From Cryobacterium sp. SO1 (lineage in GTDB: Bacteria > Actinomycetota > Actinomycetes > Actinomycetales > Microbacteriaceae), in NCBI RefSeq assembly GCF_004210215.2, contig NZ_CP067394.1, positions 3,410,001-3,474,000 of the forward strand: a stretch of 64,000 bases of DNA, written 5' to 3'. This document shows positions 45,758-53,251 of this stretch, piece by piece. Every line of letters starts with the position of its first letter. The stretch's first letter is position 1. Below the pieces are notes generated by a model, which saw only the letters and a program-made list of their open reading frames with translations, was not told the origin of the DNA and did not search any database. Position numbers and translations under genes: made by a program.

Positions 45758-46234
45758 TCAGGGACGCTCAACCGGCTCTGCGTCGTCGAGCCAGTCGACC
45801 GGGTAGCCCTGGGGGCTCGGACGGCCCGAGAGTCCAGCAGCGATCGCCGTTGCGGTCTCGCGCCACGAGGTGAGCTCAGCAATGGCAAGGTGTGCCTGCC
45901 CAGTTGCGAACGACGCTCGAGCAGCGTTGACGAGATCTCGCGCGCACTGCGTCTGGTCCTCCAGCGACAAGGCCAGCATCCACTGGAACCGCTCCGCCAT
46001 TCTCGATGCGAGGGTGCCCTCGTCATCGAGTGTGACCGTGATGAGGTCGGCGGCGAATTGCAAAAGAGCGTCCCGCGCGTCCGCCTCGCGCTGCGACATC
46101 AACACCAGTGGCTCACCGTCGCGACGAGTGATCTGGACAGGCTGGTTCTCGGCCTCGGCGAACACGTCGGCCGAGTGCTTGCTCAGGTCTGATGAGCGCC
46201 GGGTCGTGGTGCGAAGTTCGTTGATCAGGGACAT
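45758..46234 (-). CDS. PhD/YefM-like putative antitoxin
   Basis: A 158-residue protein. The N-terminus (SLINELRTTTRRSSDLSKHSADVFAEAENQPVQITRRDGEPLVLMSQREADA) is a PhD/YefM-type DNA-binding fold. The longer helical C-terminus (about 80-158) is unusual for PhD and likely neutralises the toxin. The ATG at 46234 starts the conserved part. Two TTCGGAA direct repeats at 46247 and 46258, 11 bases apart, lie just upstream and may be its operator. Confidence 0.7.
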   Translation of the reverse strand: MSLINELRTTTRRSSDLSKHSADVFAEAENQPVQITRRDGEPLVLMSQREADARDALLQFAADLITVTLDDEGTLASRMAERFQWMLALSLEDQTQCARDLVNAARASFATGQAHLAIAELTSWRETATAIAAGLSGRPSPQGYPVDWLDDAEPVERP

Positions 46235-46306
46235 GCGCCCATGGTATTCGGAATGTGTTCGGAAGTCTAGGTGGCTACCAAGGCGACCGGCCGTCAATCG
46301 GGGGCA

Positions 46307-46369
46307 TTCTCGGTTTCCAGCAACACTGCCAGGGGCGGCATGTAGTCGAGCGTCCGGATCAGTGGCGGG
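46307..46369 (-). repeat. 63-bp duplicated fragment of the fic gene
   Basis: This stretch matches 41419-41481, inside the Fic coding region, at 60 of 63 positions by eye. It is a short displaced piece with no coding role here, downstream of the nucleotidyltransferase gene. A 13-base tandem repeat (CTCAGCGCTCCGG, about three copies) follows at 46387-46425. Confidence 0.8.
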
Positions 46370-46413
46370 GCTTCTGCTGTACTCGGCTCAGCGCTCCGGC
46401 TCAGCGCTCCGGC

Positions 46414-47223
46414 TCACCGCTCCGGTTCGGGTGACGGTTCCGTGGTCGCCGCGGGCCTCTCGCCGTCGGCGAATAGTTCCGGGAATCGCCGCTTACGCTC
46501 GGAGTGCGGGTTGGCCGGCGGGTTGGCCGGCGGGTTGGCCGGCGCTGGCTGCGCTGAGGGCACCGGCTGCGCTGGCATGACAGCGCGCTCGGCGACGAAC
46601 GGCGCGGCGTTTGCGATGTGCTGCTGTGCCCATCGACCTGCGCCATTTCGTGTAGCACGCAATATGTAATCGACTTCAGGACGGATCCACTCGTGGAGAT
46701 CCTCGTTGTGCGGAGCACTCCAGGCCATGCTGTCTTCGCCGAGGATGCGGATCGCGTCGTCGACGATCTGGTCCGAGCTGGGGTATCCCAAGGCGCGGAC
46801 GCAGGCCGCAGCGTCGTCGAGGTCCTTTGCCCGGCCTGCCGCGAGCTTCATCGCGAGCAGGTATCGAGGACTTGCAACCCGGACTCGGTGACCTTCGATG
46901 GGGAGCTGTTTGGCCTCTACGTCGAGATCGGTGTCCATGCCACCCAAGAAGGCGAAGGCGCGGCTGTTGACCCAGTCCGGGTCGAGATCCATTTCTTTCG
47001 CCATCTCACCGGCAACGGCGAGGATCTCGTCTTTCGGGTTCAGGAGCACGTCAAAGTCCGGCGTCGCGTGGGGACGACCGAGCTGAATTGTGAGTGCCGC
47101 ACCCCCGATGAGATAGACGTCGGCGCTGATGTCGTGTTCAGTGCAGCGCCGTAGGAGATCTTCGAGGAGGTCGCTGATCTCGGACGCCTCAATCTGACGG
47201 TATTCATTCATGCGATCGTCCAA
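46414..47223 (-). CDS. DUF6036-type nucleotidyltransferase (putative toxin)
   Basis: A 269-residue protein. Residues 30-70 show a nucleotidyltransferase core (ADVYLIGGAALTIQLGRPHATPDFDVLL with the metal D-x-D), followed by RYLLAMKLAAGRAKDLDDAA, the helical part typical of DUF6036. The C-terminal 65 residues are a Pro-rich tail with a tandem PPAN repeat encoded by repeated GGTTGGCCGGCG. It overlaps the upstream 140-residue gene by 16 bases. Pairing suggests a toxin-antitoxin system. Confidence 0.75.
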   Translation of the reverse strand: MDDRMNEYRQIEASEISDLLEDLLRRCTEHDISADVYLIGGAALTIQLGRPHATPDFDVLLNPKDEILAVAGEMAKEMDLDPDWVNSRAFAFLGGMDTDLDVEAKQLPIEGHRVRVASPRYLLAMKLAAGRAKDLDDAAACVRALGYPSSDQIVDDAIRILGEDSMAWSAPHNEDLHEWIRPEVDYILRATRNGAGRWAQQHIANAAPFVAERAVMPAQPVPSAQPAPANPPANPPANPHSERKRRFPELFADGERPAATTEPSPEPER

Positions 47224-47630
47224 TCTCGATCTCGAGCGAGGATCTTCTTGCTGAGGAAGCGAGCAGGTGTCTCAGCGCGAAGGCGCTCTATGTATACATC
47301 GCCGGAGTATGCTTCGTCGGGCTCGTAGCCAGTGAGCGTGGATAGCGCCCCCAGGGGTGGCACCGCTTCCATCCATGGTTCCGGCTCGCCACCGATCTGT
47401 TCGATCGCATATGCCATCCCAGTGGCGAGGATCGTATCCCAGCGGGCGCTACCGGTGCTCGGCGGCGGCTCCGTGGCCCAGGTCGGCAACCCTCCGTCAG
47501 GGATGGATCCAAGCGCTCGGATGCGCCCAGCGATTTCGACTGCGTCCCGAAGGGCTGCCGCCTGGTCACCCTCGAGGAGATGCAGACGGATCTCGCTGGA
47601 GATGCTCTTCGTGGAAATGAGTGTCGGCAT
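47208..47630 (-). CDS. Partner of DUF6036 nucleotidyltransferase (putative antitoxin)
   Basis: A 140-residue protein (TKSISSEIRLHLLEGDQAAALRDAVEIAGRIRAL, then WDTILATGMAYAIEQIGGEP, YIERLRAETPARFLSKKILA). No recognised domain. The overlap with the nucleotidyltransferase, the GGAGAG site before ATG 47630 and repeat-rich upstream DNA suggest it is the first gene of a TA operon. Confidence 0.62.
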   Translation of the reverse strand: MPTLISTKSISSEIRLHLLEGDQAAALRDAVEIAGRIRALGSIPDGGLPTWATEPPPSTGSARWDTILATGMAYAIEQIGGEPEPWMEAVPPLGALSTLTGYEPDEAYSGDVYIERLRAETPARFLSKKILARDRDWTIA

Positions 47631-47651
47631 AACAGGCTCTCTCCTTCTATC

Positions 47652-47716
47652 GTGCGGGTTGGCGATGGTGCGGGTTGGCGATGGTGCGGAGTCGTGGAAG
47701 CTATCGCACGCGATAG
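47652..47716 (-). promoter_or_regulatory. Repeat-rich control region of the DUF6036 operon
   Basis: A 16-base unit GTGCGGGTTGGCGATG occurs twice in tandem (47652-47683) and partly a third time. A short palindrome CTATCG-CACG-CGATAG follows at 47701-47716. Both lie within 90 bases upstream of the 47630 start. Likely autoregulator sites. Confidence 0.5.
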
Positions 47717-47733
47717 ACGTCGGCATCACGGCT

Positions 47734-48087
47734 TCAGCTGGGCGTCGATGCGATCGGGATCGGCCCACCGGGTGGCTCGGTCATCCATCGCTGCTCGGTT
47801 GGCAGGCCGATCTGCTCGTCCATCAGCGTCCGACCGGCGATCGAGTTCCACGGGTCGGTGCTCGCGATGACAGTGTTGACCATGCCGAGCGACGTGAGCA
47901 CCGCGAGCAGCGAGTCGATGCGAGGAGCACCAGTGCCGGTCTCGATGCCCCGCAGGGTGTCCCGGGTGACGTGGGCACGCTCGGCCAGCACCGTGGCGCT
48001 TAGACCCTGGAGCTTCCGCCACCGGGTGATGTTCGAGCCGAGCTCTTTGAGCATTCTCGTGCGTGCCGGCGAACGTCTGGTGACCAT
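47734..48087 (-). CDS. XRE-family regulator (HipB-like), orphan
   Basis: A 117-residue protein with an XRE helix-turn-helix (LGSNITRWRKLQGLSATVLAERAHVTRDTLRGIETGTGAPRIDSL, residues 15-60). The following DPWNSIAGRTLMDEQIGLP is the tail seen in regulators that pair with HipA-type kinases. No hipA follows; the next gene downstream belongs to another TA pair. The C-terminal residues (PPGGPIPIASTPS) may be read-through into former hipA territory. A clear operator lies 19 bases upstream. Confidence 0.75.
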   Translation of the reverse strand: MVTRRSPARTRMLKELGSNITRWRKLQGLSATVLAERAHVTRDTLRGIETGTGAPRIDSLLAVLTSLGMVNTVIASTDPWNSIAGRTLMDEQIGLPTEQRWMTEPPGGPIPIASTPS

Positions 48088-48105
48088 GATTGCTCCTCAC
48101 GGGTT

Positions 48106-48125
48106 GACAGGTGTACCTGTCAATA
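48106..48125. promoter_or_regulatory. Operator TTGACAGGT-GT-ACCTGTCAA
   Basis: A perfect 9-base inverted repeat with a 2-base centre, upstream of the XRE gene. It includes a TTGACA that could be the -35 box, so binding would block the promoter. Strong candidate for autoregulation. Confidence 0.8.
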
Positions 48126-48258
48126 ATAGCCAGTTTTGGAGATTCTGTCTGTCGAAAATCCAGTGCACATGTCACATGGGTTTCAGCGGTGATAGCCGGT
48201 GACATGCGGGCGTCAGATTCCGGCGCCTCAGTTCGACCGGATCAACATCGGTCGAATA

Positions 48259-48340
48259 CTCCAAGCGGGCTGTGAACCTGATACCTCAATGATTCACGTG
48301 ATGCCACGTTGAATCAGGTGTCCAGGCAACTCTCGGATAG
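48259..48340. repeat. 82-bp dispersed repeat with conserved ends, copy 1
   Basis: It matches 53152-53233 over the same length. The first 18 bases (CTCCAAGCGGGCTGTGAA) and the last 11 (CTCTCGGATAG) are identical; the middle is about half diverged (58 of 82 overall by eye). Both copies lie upstream of an antitoxin-type gene. The rest of 48126-48548 shows no gene. Confidence 0.7.
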
Positions 48341-48548
48341 GCATCTACTTCGCGTGTCGCCAACGCCTGCAGCAGCCCAACTGCGTAGACCGCACGGCTC
48401 AGCGTGATCGTCCCTGCGGTTGCCGGGCGACGAGAGCAAGCCGTCGGCAAACGTCGTCCTGGTCCGCGGCGAACGTGGCCAGTTGAGCCACTCTCCCGTC
48501 CCCCCTGCGACGGGGCGCCCTGTCCATATTCCGCTCTTTCATGCTCCT

Positions 48549-48622
48549 GGGTAACGCGGCAAGGTAACGCCATTACCGCATTACCCGTTACCCGTTACCC
48601 GTTACCCGTTACCCGTTACCCG
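48549..48622. repeat. Iteron-like TTACCCG array before kfrA-like gene
   Basis: Six perfect tandem copies of TTACCCG fill 48581-48622. Just upstream are related units CATTACCG and, in inverted orientation, GGGTAACG (48549-48556) and AGGTAACG (48562-48569). The array ends 17 bases before the start codon of a KfrA-like protein. It may be the operator of that protein or part of a plasmid replication/partition site. Confidence 0.85.
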
Positions 48623-48639
48623 CATCCTGAGGAGTCGAC

Positions 48640-49236
48640 ATGAGCGAGGACGCCGAGATCGTTCCGGCCGAGGACAAGGCCACCCGTGCCGCCGACGAGT
48701 TGGCTGCCGAAGGCGTCAGCGTGACCGCGGCAGCCGTGAGGGAGCGCTCCGGTGTCCGCATGGCGACCGCCGCCGCGGCCGCGAAGGCCTGGAAGGAGCG
48801 AGAGAACAAGGCCGTGGCCGTGGCCACCGAGCCGGTACCGGAGCAGCTGCAGGCTCGCTTCCTGGCCGCCGCCGAAGCAGCGTGGCACGAGGCGCGTGCG
48901 CTATCTCGTGCCGAGTTCGATGAGGCCCGCGCCGGCGGCGAGTTGAAGCTGCGCGAGTCTGAAAGTGAGGTAGCGAAGCTCACCGCGGCGGTCGAGGACC
49001 TCGAGCAGGAGTGCGAACGAATCGACACCGAAGCGCGAGTCGCCGCCCAGCTTGCCGCCGAGGAGATCGCAGCAGTGCAGACTCTCGCTGCAGAGCAGGC
49101 CAATGAGCAGGCATCCCAGCTTGCAGCCGAACGCTCGCGAGCGGATCGTGCCGAGGGCGCGCTTGAGGCTGTGACCGCCGAGCGAGACCGGCTGCTCGTT
49201 CAACTCGAGCAGATTCGCGCTACGACGGACGACTGA
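48640..49236 (+). CDS. KfrA-like DNA-binding coiled-coil protein
   Basis: A 198-residue protein. Residues 12-60 match the KfrA N-terminal DNA-binding domain (ATRAADELAAEGVSVTAAAVRERSGVRMATAAAAAKAWK). Residues 75-198 form a long Ala/Glu/Arg heptad coiled coil. KfrA proteins of broad-host-range plasmids autoregulate by binding repeats in their promoter and help plasmid maintenance. The ATG follows GAGGAG. It stands alone on the plus strand in a minus-strand TA region and suggests plasmid ancestry. Confidence 0.78.
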   Translation: MSEDAEIVPAEDKATRAADELAAEGVSVTAAAVRERSGVRMATAAAAAKAWKERENKAVAVATEPVPEQLQARFLAAAEAAWHEARALSRAEFDEARAGGELKLRESESEVAKLTAAVEDLEQECERIDTEARVAAQLAAEEIAAVQTLAAEQANEQASQLAAERSRADRAEGALEAVTAERDRLLVQLEQIRATTDD

Positions 49237-49497
49237 CGGTCGTTGCGGCGCGCCGCGCACGGCGGGCTAGACGCTAAAAAAGGAGCTATTCACCACGGTC
49301 CTCGCTCCAATTCGTGTTTAGCGACGACAAACACCATCTAGGCGCAACGACCAGGTGCCCAGTGCCCAGTCTCGAGCGGGTAGCGCAGCGCGCGACCGCC
49401 GGATCGGCTGTGGCGGGGTTGGGCTATCGGGCTTTGATCTTGCAGTGCGCCAAGGCCGCCTTGAAGTCGGGATCCGCATCCCTGATCGGTCCGCGAG

Positions 49498-50220
49498 TCA
49501 GAATGCGCGTGGGCTCGACGAGGCCGTTGTCCACACTTCGCGCATCCAGTGCGCCCAGCACTGACCGCTGCCGTAGGCGGGTCGACCGTGCTTGGAGATG
49601 AATTCGATGCCCAGGGGGAGCGTGCCGTCGTCCAGCTCGACGTGCTCGCGCAGCATCTCTGCGATGGCGGTGGTGAGGACGCGGTCTTCGCCGGTCAGGT
49701 GTGCCAGCGTCAGCGGGCCGTTTACGATGCCATCAGACGTTGGCCACAAGTCCTCGAAGAGGTCCTGCAAGGCGGCGATGGTCTCCGTCGCCGTGATGTC
49801 GATCCACCAGCCTGCAGGGAAGCTGAGCGTGGAGAGTTCGCGGCCCTCGCGAAACACGCGGGGAAGCCAGCTTGCTTTCATCGTGCCTTGCCCGTCCCAT
49901 TCGGCCACGATGTCGTACCACAGATCATAAAGCGGGACGCCCATGAAGTCGGCCACGGGCTGAAGTGCGCGCCTCTTCCCCGCGACCTCTGTTCGATACG
50001 GCGCCAGGAGCTCCATGTACGCGGTCAGCTTGTCGGCGCTGGAGTAGATCGTGCGCCCCAGGGTGTCGTACCGGCTCCAGCCCTTGACGTCGTCGCCGGG
50101 CGCTCGGGGCGGAGGTGCGAACGGGCCTCTGGACTCACGCGCGATTCGGAAGGACTTGGCCGCACCTGCCGCACCTGCCGTGAGGGCGAACCCGGTCTTC
50201 GTGCAGATCCGCTGACTCAT
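49498..50220 (-). CDS. RES-domain toxin
   Basis: A 240-residue protein. Residues about 45-210 fit the RES domain (GWSRYDTLGRTIYSSADKLTAYMELLAPYR, then FPAGWWIDITATETIAAL and a C-terminal GIEFISKHGRPAYGSGQCWAHW). The Arg, Tyr/Glu and Ser positions expected of RES enzymes, which consume NAD+, are present by pattern. It overlaps the upstream antitoxin gene by 4 bases. Confidence 0.82.
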   Translation of the reverse strand: MSQRICTKTGFALTAGAAGAAKSFRIARESRGPFAPPPRAPGDDVKGWSRYDTLGRTIYSSADKLTAYMELLAPYRTEVAGKRRALQPVADFMGVPLYDLWYDIVAEWDGQGTMKASWLPRVFREGRELSTLSFPAGWWIDITATETIAALQDLFEDLWPTSDGIVNGPLTLAHLTGEDRVLTTAIAEMLREHVELDDGTLPLGIEFISKHGRPAYGSGQCWAHWMREVWTTASSSPRAF

Positions 50221-50627
50221 CCGTTGAATGCGTCGTCGATCAAGGCCTGAGCGGCGCGGCCGACCTCTTTGAGCCGGTCCTCACGGATCGCGTTCACGGG
50301 GGTGTCGTAGTCCAGCCACGGGTTGGCCCCGATGAACCACACTCGAGCGACATGCTCGCCCTCAACCTCCGCGACCTTCTGCCACTGCTCGTAGGCGAAC
50401 GCGAGTCGCTTGATGGCCTCAGGCCGCGGCTGGGGGCCGCCCTCCTTGGCCCACTTATGCGAGGCCTTCGCATCCTTCGAACCTGCCAGCGCAGCGACGA
50501 GAGTGCCGCCGAGTGCAGCGTTGAGGCGCCGGGTGGTCTCACGAATGTCCAGCCGAATCGCGCGCTGGTAGGCGGCGTTCGTCGCGACGGTCTGTGCAAC
50601 CACCGCACCGGAAGTCTTTTTGGCCAT
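50217..50627 (-). CDS. Xre/MbcA/ParS-type antitoxin
   Basis: A 136-residue antitoxin of RES systems: an N-terminal helical DNA-binding part (RLDIRETTRRLNAALGGTLVAALAGSKDAKASHKWAKEGG) and the toxin-binding tail (RVWFIGANPWLDYDTPVNAIREDRLKEV). ATG 50627 is chosen over an upstream ATG because the family text begins there and GAGG lies 7 bases before it. Forms an operon with the RES gene. Confidence 0.8.
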   Translation of the reverse strand: MAKKTSGAVVAQTVATNAAYQRAIRLDIRETTRRLNAALGGTLVAALAGSKDAKASHKWAKEGGPQPRPEAIKRLAFAYEQWQKVAEVEGEHVARVWFIGANPWLDYDTPVNAIREDRLKEVGRAAQALIDDAFNG

Positions 50628-50649
50628 TTCGGGCCTCGTTTCTGGTGAA

Positions 50650-50749
50650 TGTCTGGTTTCTGTCTGGTTTTCTAATTCAAGCCTACGTGCGCCCAAACAC
50701 AATGTCCACCATAACTCCACCGAAATACCACCGAAATATCACCGCAATG
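50650..50749 (-). promoter_or_regulatory. Direct-repeat control region of the RES operon
   Basis: Two 11-base repeats TGTCTGGTTT(C/T) at 50650 and 50661, then three tandem 11-base units at 50717-50749 (CCACCGAAATA twice, then TCACCGCAATG). Both groups lie upstream of the antitoxin start at 50627. Likely binding sites of the Xre-type antitoxin and its promoter. Confidence 0.5.
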
Positions 50750-50798
50750 CTAGTGAACACGACCCCACGGAGGCCGCCCGAAGGCGTATCGTGACGCT

Positions 50799-50972
50799 AT
50801 GACCATCTCGACGCCTGGGAAGATCAAGCGCACACCGGTGAGCTCTCCTCGTCTGCGCGACTTGAGCAACCCGAGCGTCCGGGAACAGATCCTCGCGGAA
50901 GCTCGCAGGGACGCCGAGTCGACTCTGCTGCGGCGTCGTCGCGCCGCCACTCGCACGCGGCAAGCCAACTAG
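50799..50972 (+). CDS. Small basic protein, possible orphan antitoxin-like
   Basis: A 57-residue protein (MTISTPGKIKRTPVSSPRLR, DLSNPSVREQILAEARRDAE), very Arg-rich at the end. No ribosome site is obvious and no family recognised. Included because the composition is protein-like and the locus is otherwise empty. Confidence 0.35.
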   Translation: MTISTPGKIKRTPVSSPRLRDLSNPSVREQILAEARRDAESTLLRRRRAATRTRQAN

Positions 50973-51080
50973 GCATCAGCCGCGGCGGCAAGACCCCCCG
51001 AGCGACGAATTGGCTGGGCAATGCCTACCTACGTTGCACCAGTAGGCTCAGCTTGTCCGTAGCCCTACCCTGGAGCCCAA

Positions 51081-51584
51081 ATGTCGCGTGCACTACCGGT
51101 ACTGCTTGTGTGTGCGCTCGCTCTGGGGGGTTGCGCGTCAACATCCGCGCCGAGCCCGGATGAGAGCACGAGCACGAACACAGCGCCGGCCGCTCGAACG
51201 ATCTACGGGGTCGTCGACGTGGCGCTCACGAGCGAGCAGTTCGATGCATACTCTGCGGCCACCATTGCATACATTGCAACCAAGCTGACCGACCCCCTCG
51301 GCTGGCCCGACGATTGCGTGTCTTCCTCGAGCTTCTCCGATGTGGCCGAAGGCGCCCAGATCACGGCTACAGATTCGTCTGGTGAGATCGTGGCCATCGG
51401 AAACCTGGACGAAGGGTCTGTCGAAGCAGTCGCTGGCGTATTCTATTGCGAGTTCGCGTTCACCATTGATGACATGGTGCTCAGCGAAAAGTTCTACGGA
51501 CTCAGCGTGGGCAACGTGTTCAGAGGAGACGTGCAGTTCACGGAGGAAGACATGAGAGTCGGTCCGCATCTTTACCTTGGGTAA
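51081..51584 (+). CDS. Putative lipoprotein
   Basis: A 167-residue protein with a lipoprotein signal (ALPVLLVCALALGGC, lipobox LGGC at Cys 18) and a Ser/Thr-rich linker. The mature part (ALTSEQFDAYSAATIAYIAT, EIVAIGNLDEGSVEAVAGVF) has two Cys that may pair. GGAG lies 6 bases before the ATG. Function unknown. Confidence 0.68.
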   Translation: MSRALPVLLVCALALGGCASTSAPSPDESTSTNTAPAARTIYGVVDVALTSEQFDAYSAATIAYIATKLTDPLGWPDDCVSSSSFSDVAEGAQITATDSSGEIVAIGNLDEGSVEAVAGVFYCEFAFTIDDMVLSEKFYGLSVGNVFRGDVQFTEEDMRVGPHLYLG

Positions 51585-51816
51585 CGGGACAGGAGGCGTT
51601 CGCCCACAAATATCAGGAAGCACGCGCCTTATTGCGAACGACTCGGGCGATCTAGTGCGGCCACAAAAGCGGCCCGACTAGGACGCGAGGCCCCGCGACA
51701 GCTCTTCCCAGGCCTCACGAAACCTTGCGGTGACGTCCTCGCCACTGCGGGAGACTCGTCCGCTGCCGGCTTGCCAGCCACTTGAGTACGGTGATGCGAT
51801 CGCACAGAATTCTCGT

Positions 51817-52419
51817 TCAGCGAGTGCGCGCAGGCGGCCTCTGCTTGATAGGTCCGGCCAACACCTTGAGGTGCTCATCCACAAATGCCGCAAACTGCGG
51901 GCAATCTGCATCTGCGAGCGCTTGCGCGAGGCCTTTGACGCTGTCGCCTCTGGCACGGCGCGTTTGCCAATACTTGTTCTGAATTTGGGTCACGTCGCGG
52001 ACCACAAATGGCGAGCTGATCTCGGCAAGACAGAAGAACTCATCAGGCGTATAGAGGTCGTATGGCAACACGTCCGGGTCGCCGAAGTCTGTGATGTTCT
52101 GCGTGAGCAGGATGTCGGCATGGCAGTATGCCGCAGCGTTGTGGACGTGCTGATCATCCTTGTCTTTCAGATTGACAGCCTCGCCGCCAGTCCAATCTTC
52201 GAGGATGTCATCGAAGTTGTCGCGGAATGTCTTCTCGCGTCTCTGGCGCAGGTCGCCGCCCGCGCTAGCATGCTTGCGCCGCCACACTCGATGTGACTCG
52301 TCGAGCACATCAAGCGACGTGGCCAGGCTGAACATCTCCGACTGGGCGCGCAGAAGGAACAGCCAGTCGTAGAGAGTGCGACTACCTAACACGTTGGAGT
52401 CGACGAACACATGATGCAC
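51817..52419 (-). CDS. PIN-domain toxin
   Basis: A 200-residue protein that begins MHHVFVDSNVLGSRTLYDWL, with the first catalytic Asp, and carries DDQHVHNAAAYCHADILLTQNITDF, with the conserved acidic residues and the late Asp of PIN nucleases. The C-terminal 60 residues extend the fold. It lies 17 bases after an HTH antitoxin. An inactive relative lies at 41711-42196. Confidence 0.8.
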   Translation of the reverse strand: MHHVFVDSNVLGSRTLYDWLFLLRAQSEMFSLATSLDVLDESHRVWRRKHASAGGDLRQRREKTFRDNFDDILEDWTGGEAVNLKDKDDQHVHNAAAYCHADILLTQNITDFGDPDVLPYDLYTPDEFFCLAEISSPFVVRDVTQIQNKYWQTRRARGDSVKGLAQALADADCPQFAAFVDEHLKVLAGPIKQRPPARTR

Positions 52420-52436
52420 GTCTACACGCTAGTGGT

Positions 52437-52925
52437 CTACAAGGTGTCTGACTCCACAGCGCGCTCTGCATGCTCTTCCGGCGTGGCGTGCTCTTCGAGC
52501 TCCTCATCCAGTTCACGGAGCTTGGCGAATGCTTTCATCCGGCCAGCACGGCGCACCGCAGCGAGCTGGGCGACGTCTGCATGCTTGAAGCGGTGATGAG
52601 AGCCCACCTTGTGTGAGGCGAGCAAGCCGTCGTTCACCATCTTCATCAGCGTCGGACGGGACACGCCCAAGATACTGGCCGCCGTGGTCGACGTCATCTC
52701 AGAAGGGACCGACTGCACGCTCACGGTGCCTGAGGGCAACCCTCGGATGACGAACTGCAAGAGTTCAGCAAGCTCACGATCCAACGGAAGTGTCGTGCCG
52801 TCAACGAGGGTCAGCGATCCCCGGGTCACGTTGCGGTCGTGGGCCTGGGCGATGAAGGACTCCGCACCACGGCGCACTGCGTCGTCCACGAGCAGGGCGC
52901 CGTTTGCCAGAACGTTGGCCGCCAT
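52437..52925 (-). CDS. Excisionase-type HTH antitoxin of the PIN pair
   Basis: A 162-residue protein. The middle (STTAASILGVSRPTLMKMVNDGLLASHKVGSHHRFKHADV, residues 80-120) is a MerR/excisionase-like HTH. The N-terminal half (ALLVDDAVRRGAESFIAQAH, TLPLDRELAELLQFVI) and an acidic C-terminus complete it. Organised before the toxin as an antitoxin-toxin operon; a palindrome upstream is its probable operator. Confidence 0.78.
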   Translation of the reverse strand: MAANVLANGALLVDDAVRRGAESFIAQAHDRNVTRGSLTLVDGTTLPLDRELAELLQFVIRGLPSGTVSVQSVPSEMTSTTAASILGVSRPTLMKMVNDGLLASHKVGSHHRFKHADVAQLAAVRRAGRMKAFAKLRELDEELEEHATPEEHAERAVESDTL

Positions 52926-52997
52926 GACAGCACTTCCTTCTCAATAGATGCGTTCGATTGACGCCAGCGATGGCGCCGTCGTTCCATCAGACTACGA

Positions 52998-53019
52998 CCT
53001 TGCAGTTATATCTGCAAGG
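52998..53019. promoter_or_regulatory. Operator CCTTGCAG-TTATAT-CTGCAAGG
   Basis: A perfect 8-base inverted repeat with an AT-rich 6-base centre, 73 bases upstream of the PIN-pair antitoxin start. The TTATAT centre could serve as a -10 box. Confidence 0.7.
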
Positions 53020-53151
53020 CTGGAGGCGGTTCACGACGGCTCACGACGGGTTGTCGGCGAGTTGATTTTTCACTATCAAATGCTCGTCCTGTCGCAGCTT
53101 CGATCCGGATGCCGCGGTCCAGGAGCTCGGAGGCACCTGCGCTGAAGCGCT

Positions 53152-53233
53152 CTCCAAGCGGGCTGTGAATCTGATGTCTACACATGACACGTGATCTTGT
53201 AGCAACTCAGGTGTTCAGAAAGCTCTCGGATAG
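53152..53233. repeat. 82-bp dispersed repeat with conserved ends, copy 2
   Basis: Partner of 48259-48340, same length, with identical outer blocks and a diverged middle. It lies between the PIN-pair promoter and the 3' end of a lipoprotein gene. Confidence 0.7.
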
Positions 53234-53251
53234 AGGTCCCTGAGCGCAACG

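Noticed and set aside
48581..48622. TTACCCG tandem array as a CRISPR
   Set aside because: Units are 7 bases with no spacers and no cas genes nearby.
51678..51810. Short minus-strand frame ending RFREAWEELSRGLAS
   Set aside because: Too short, no start and no recognised family; could be a remnant but not supportable.
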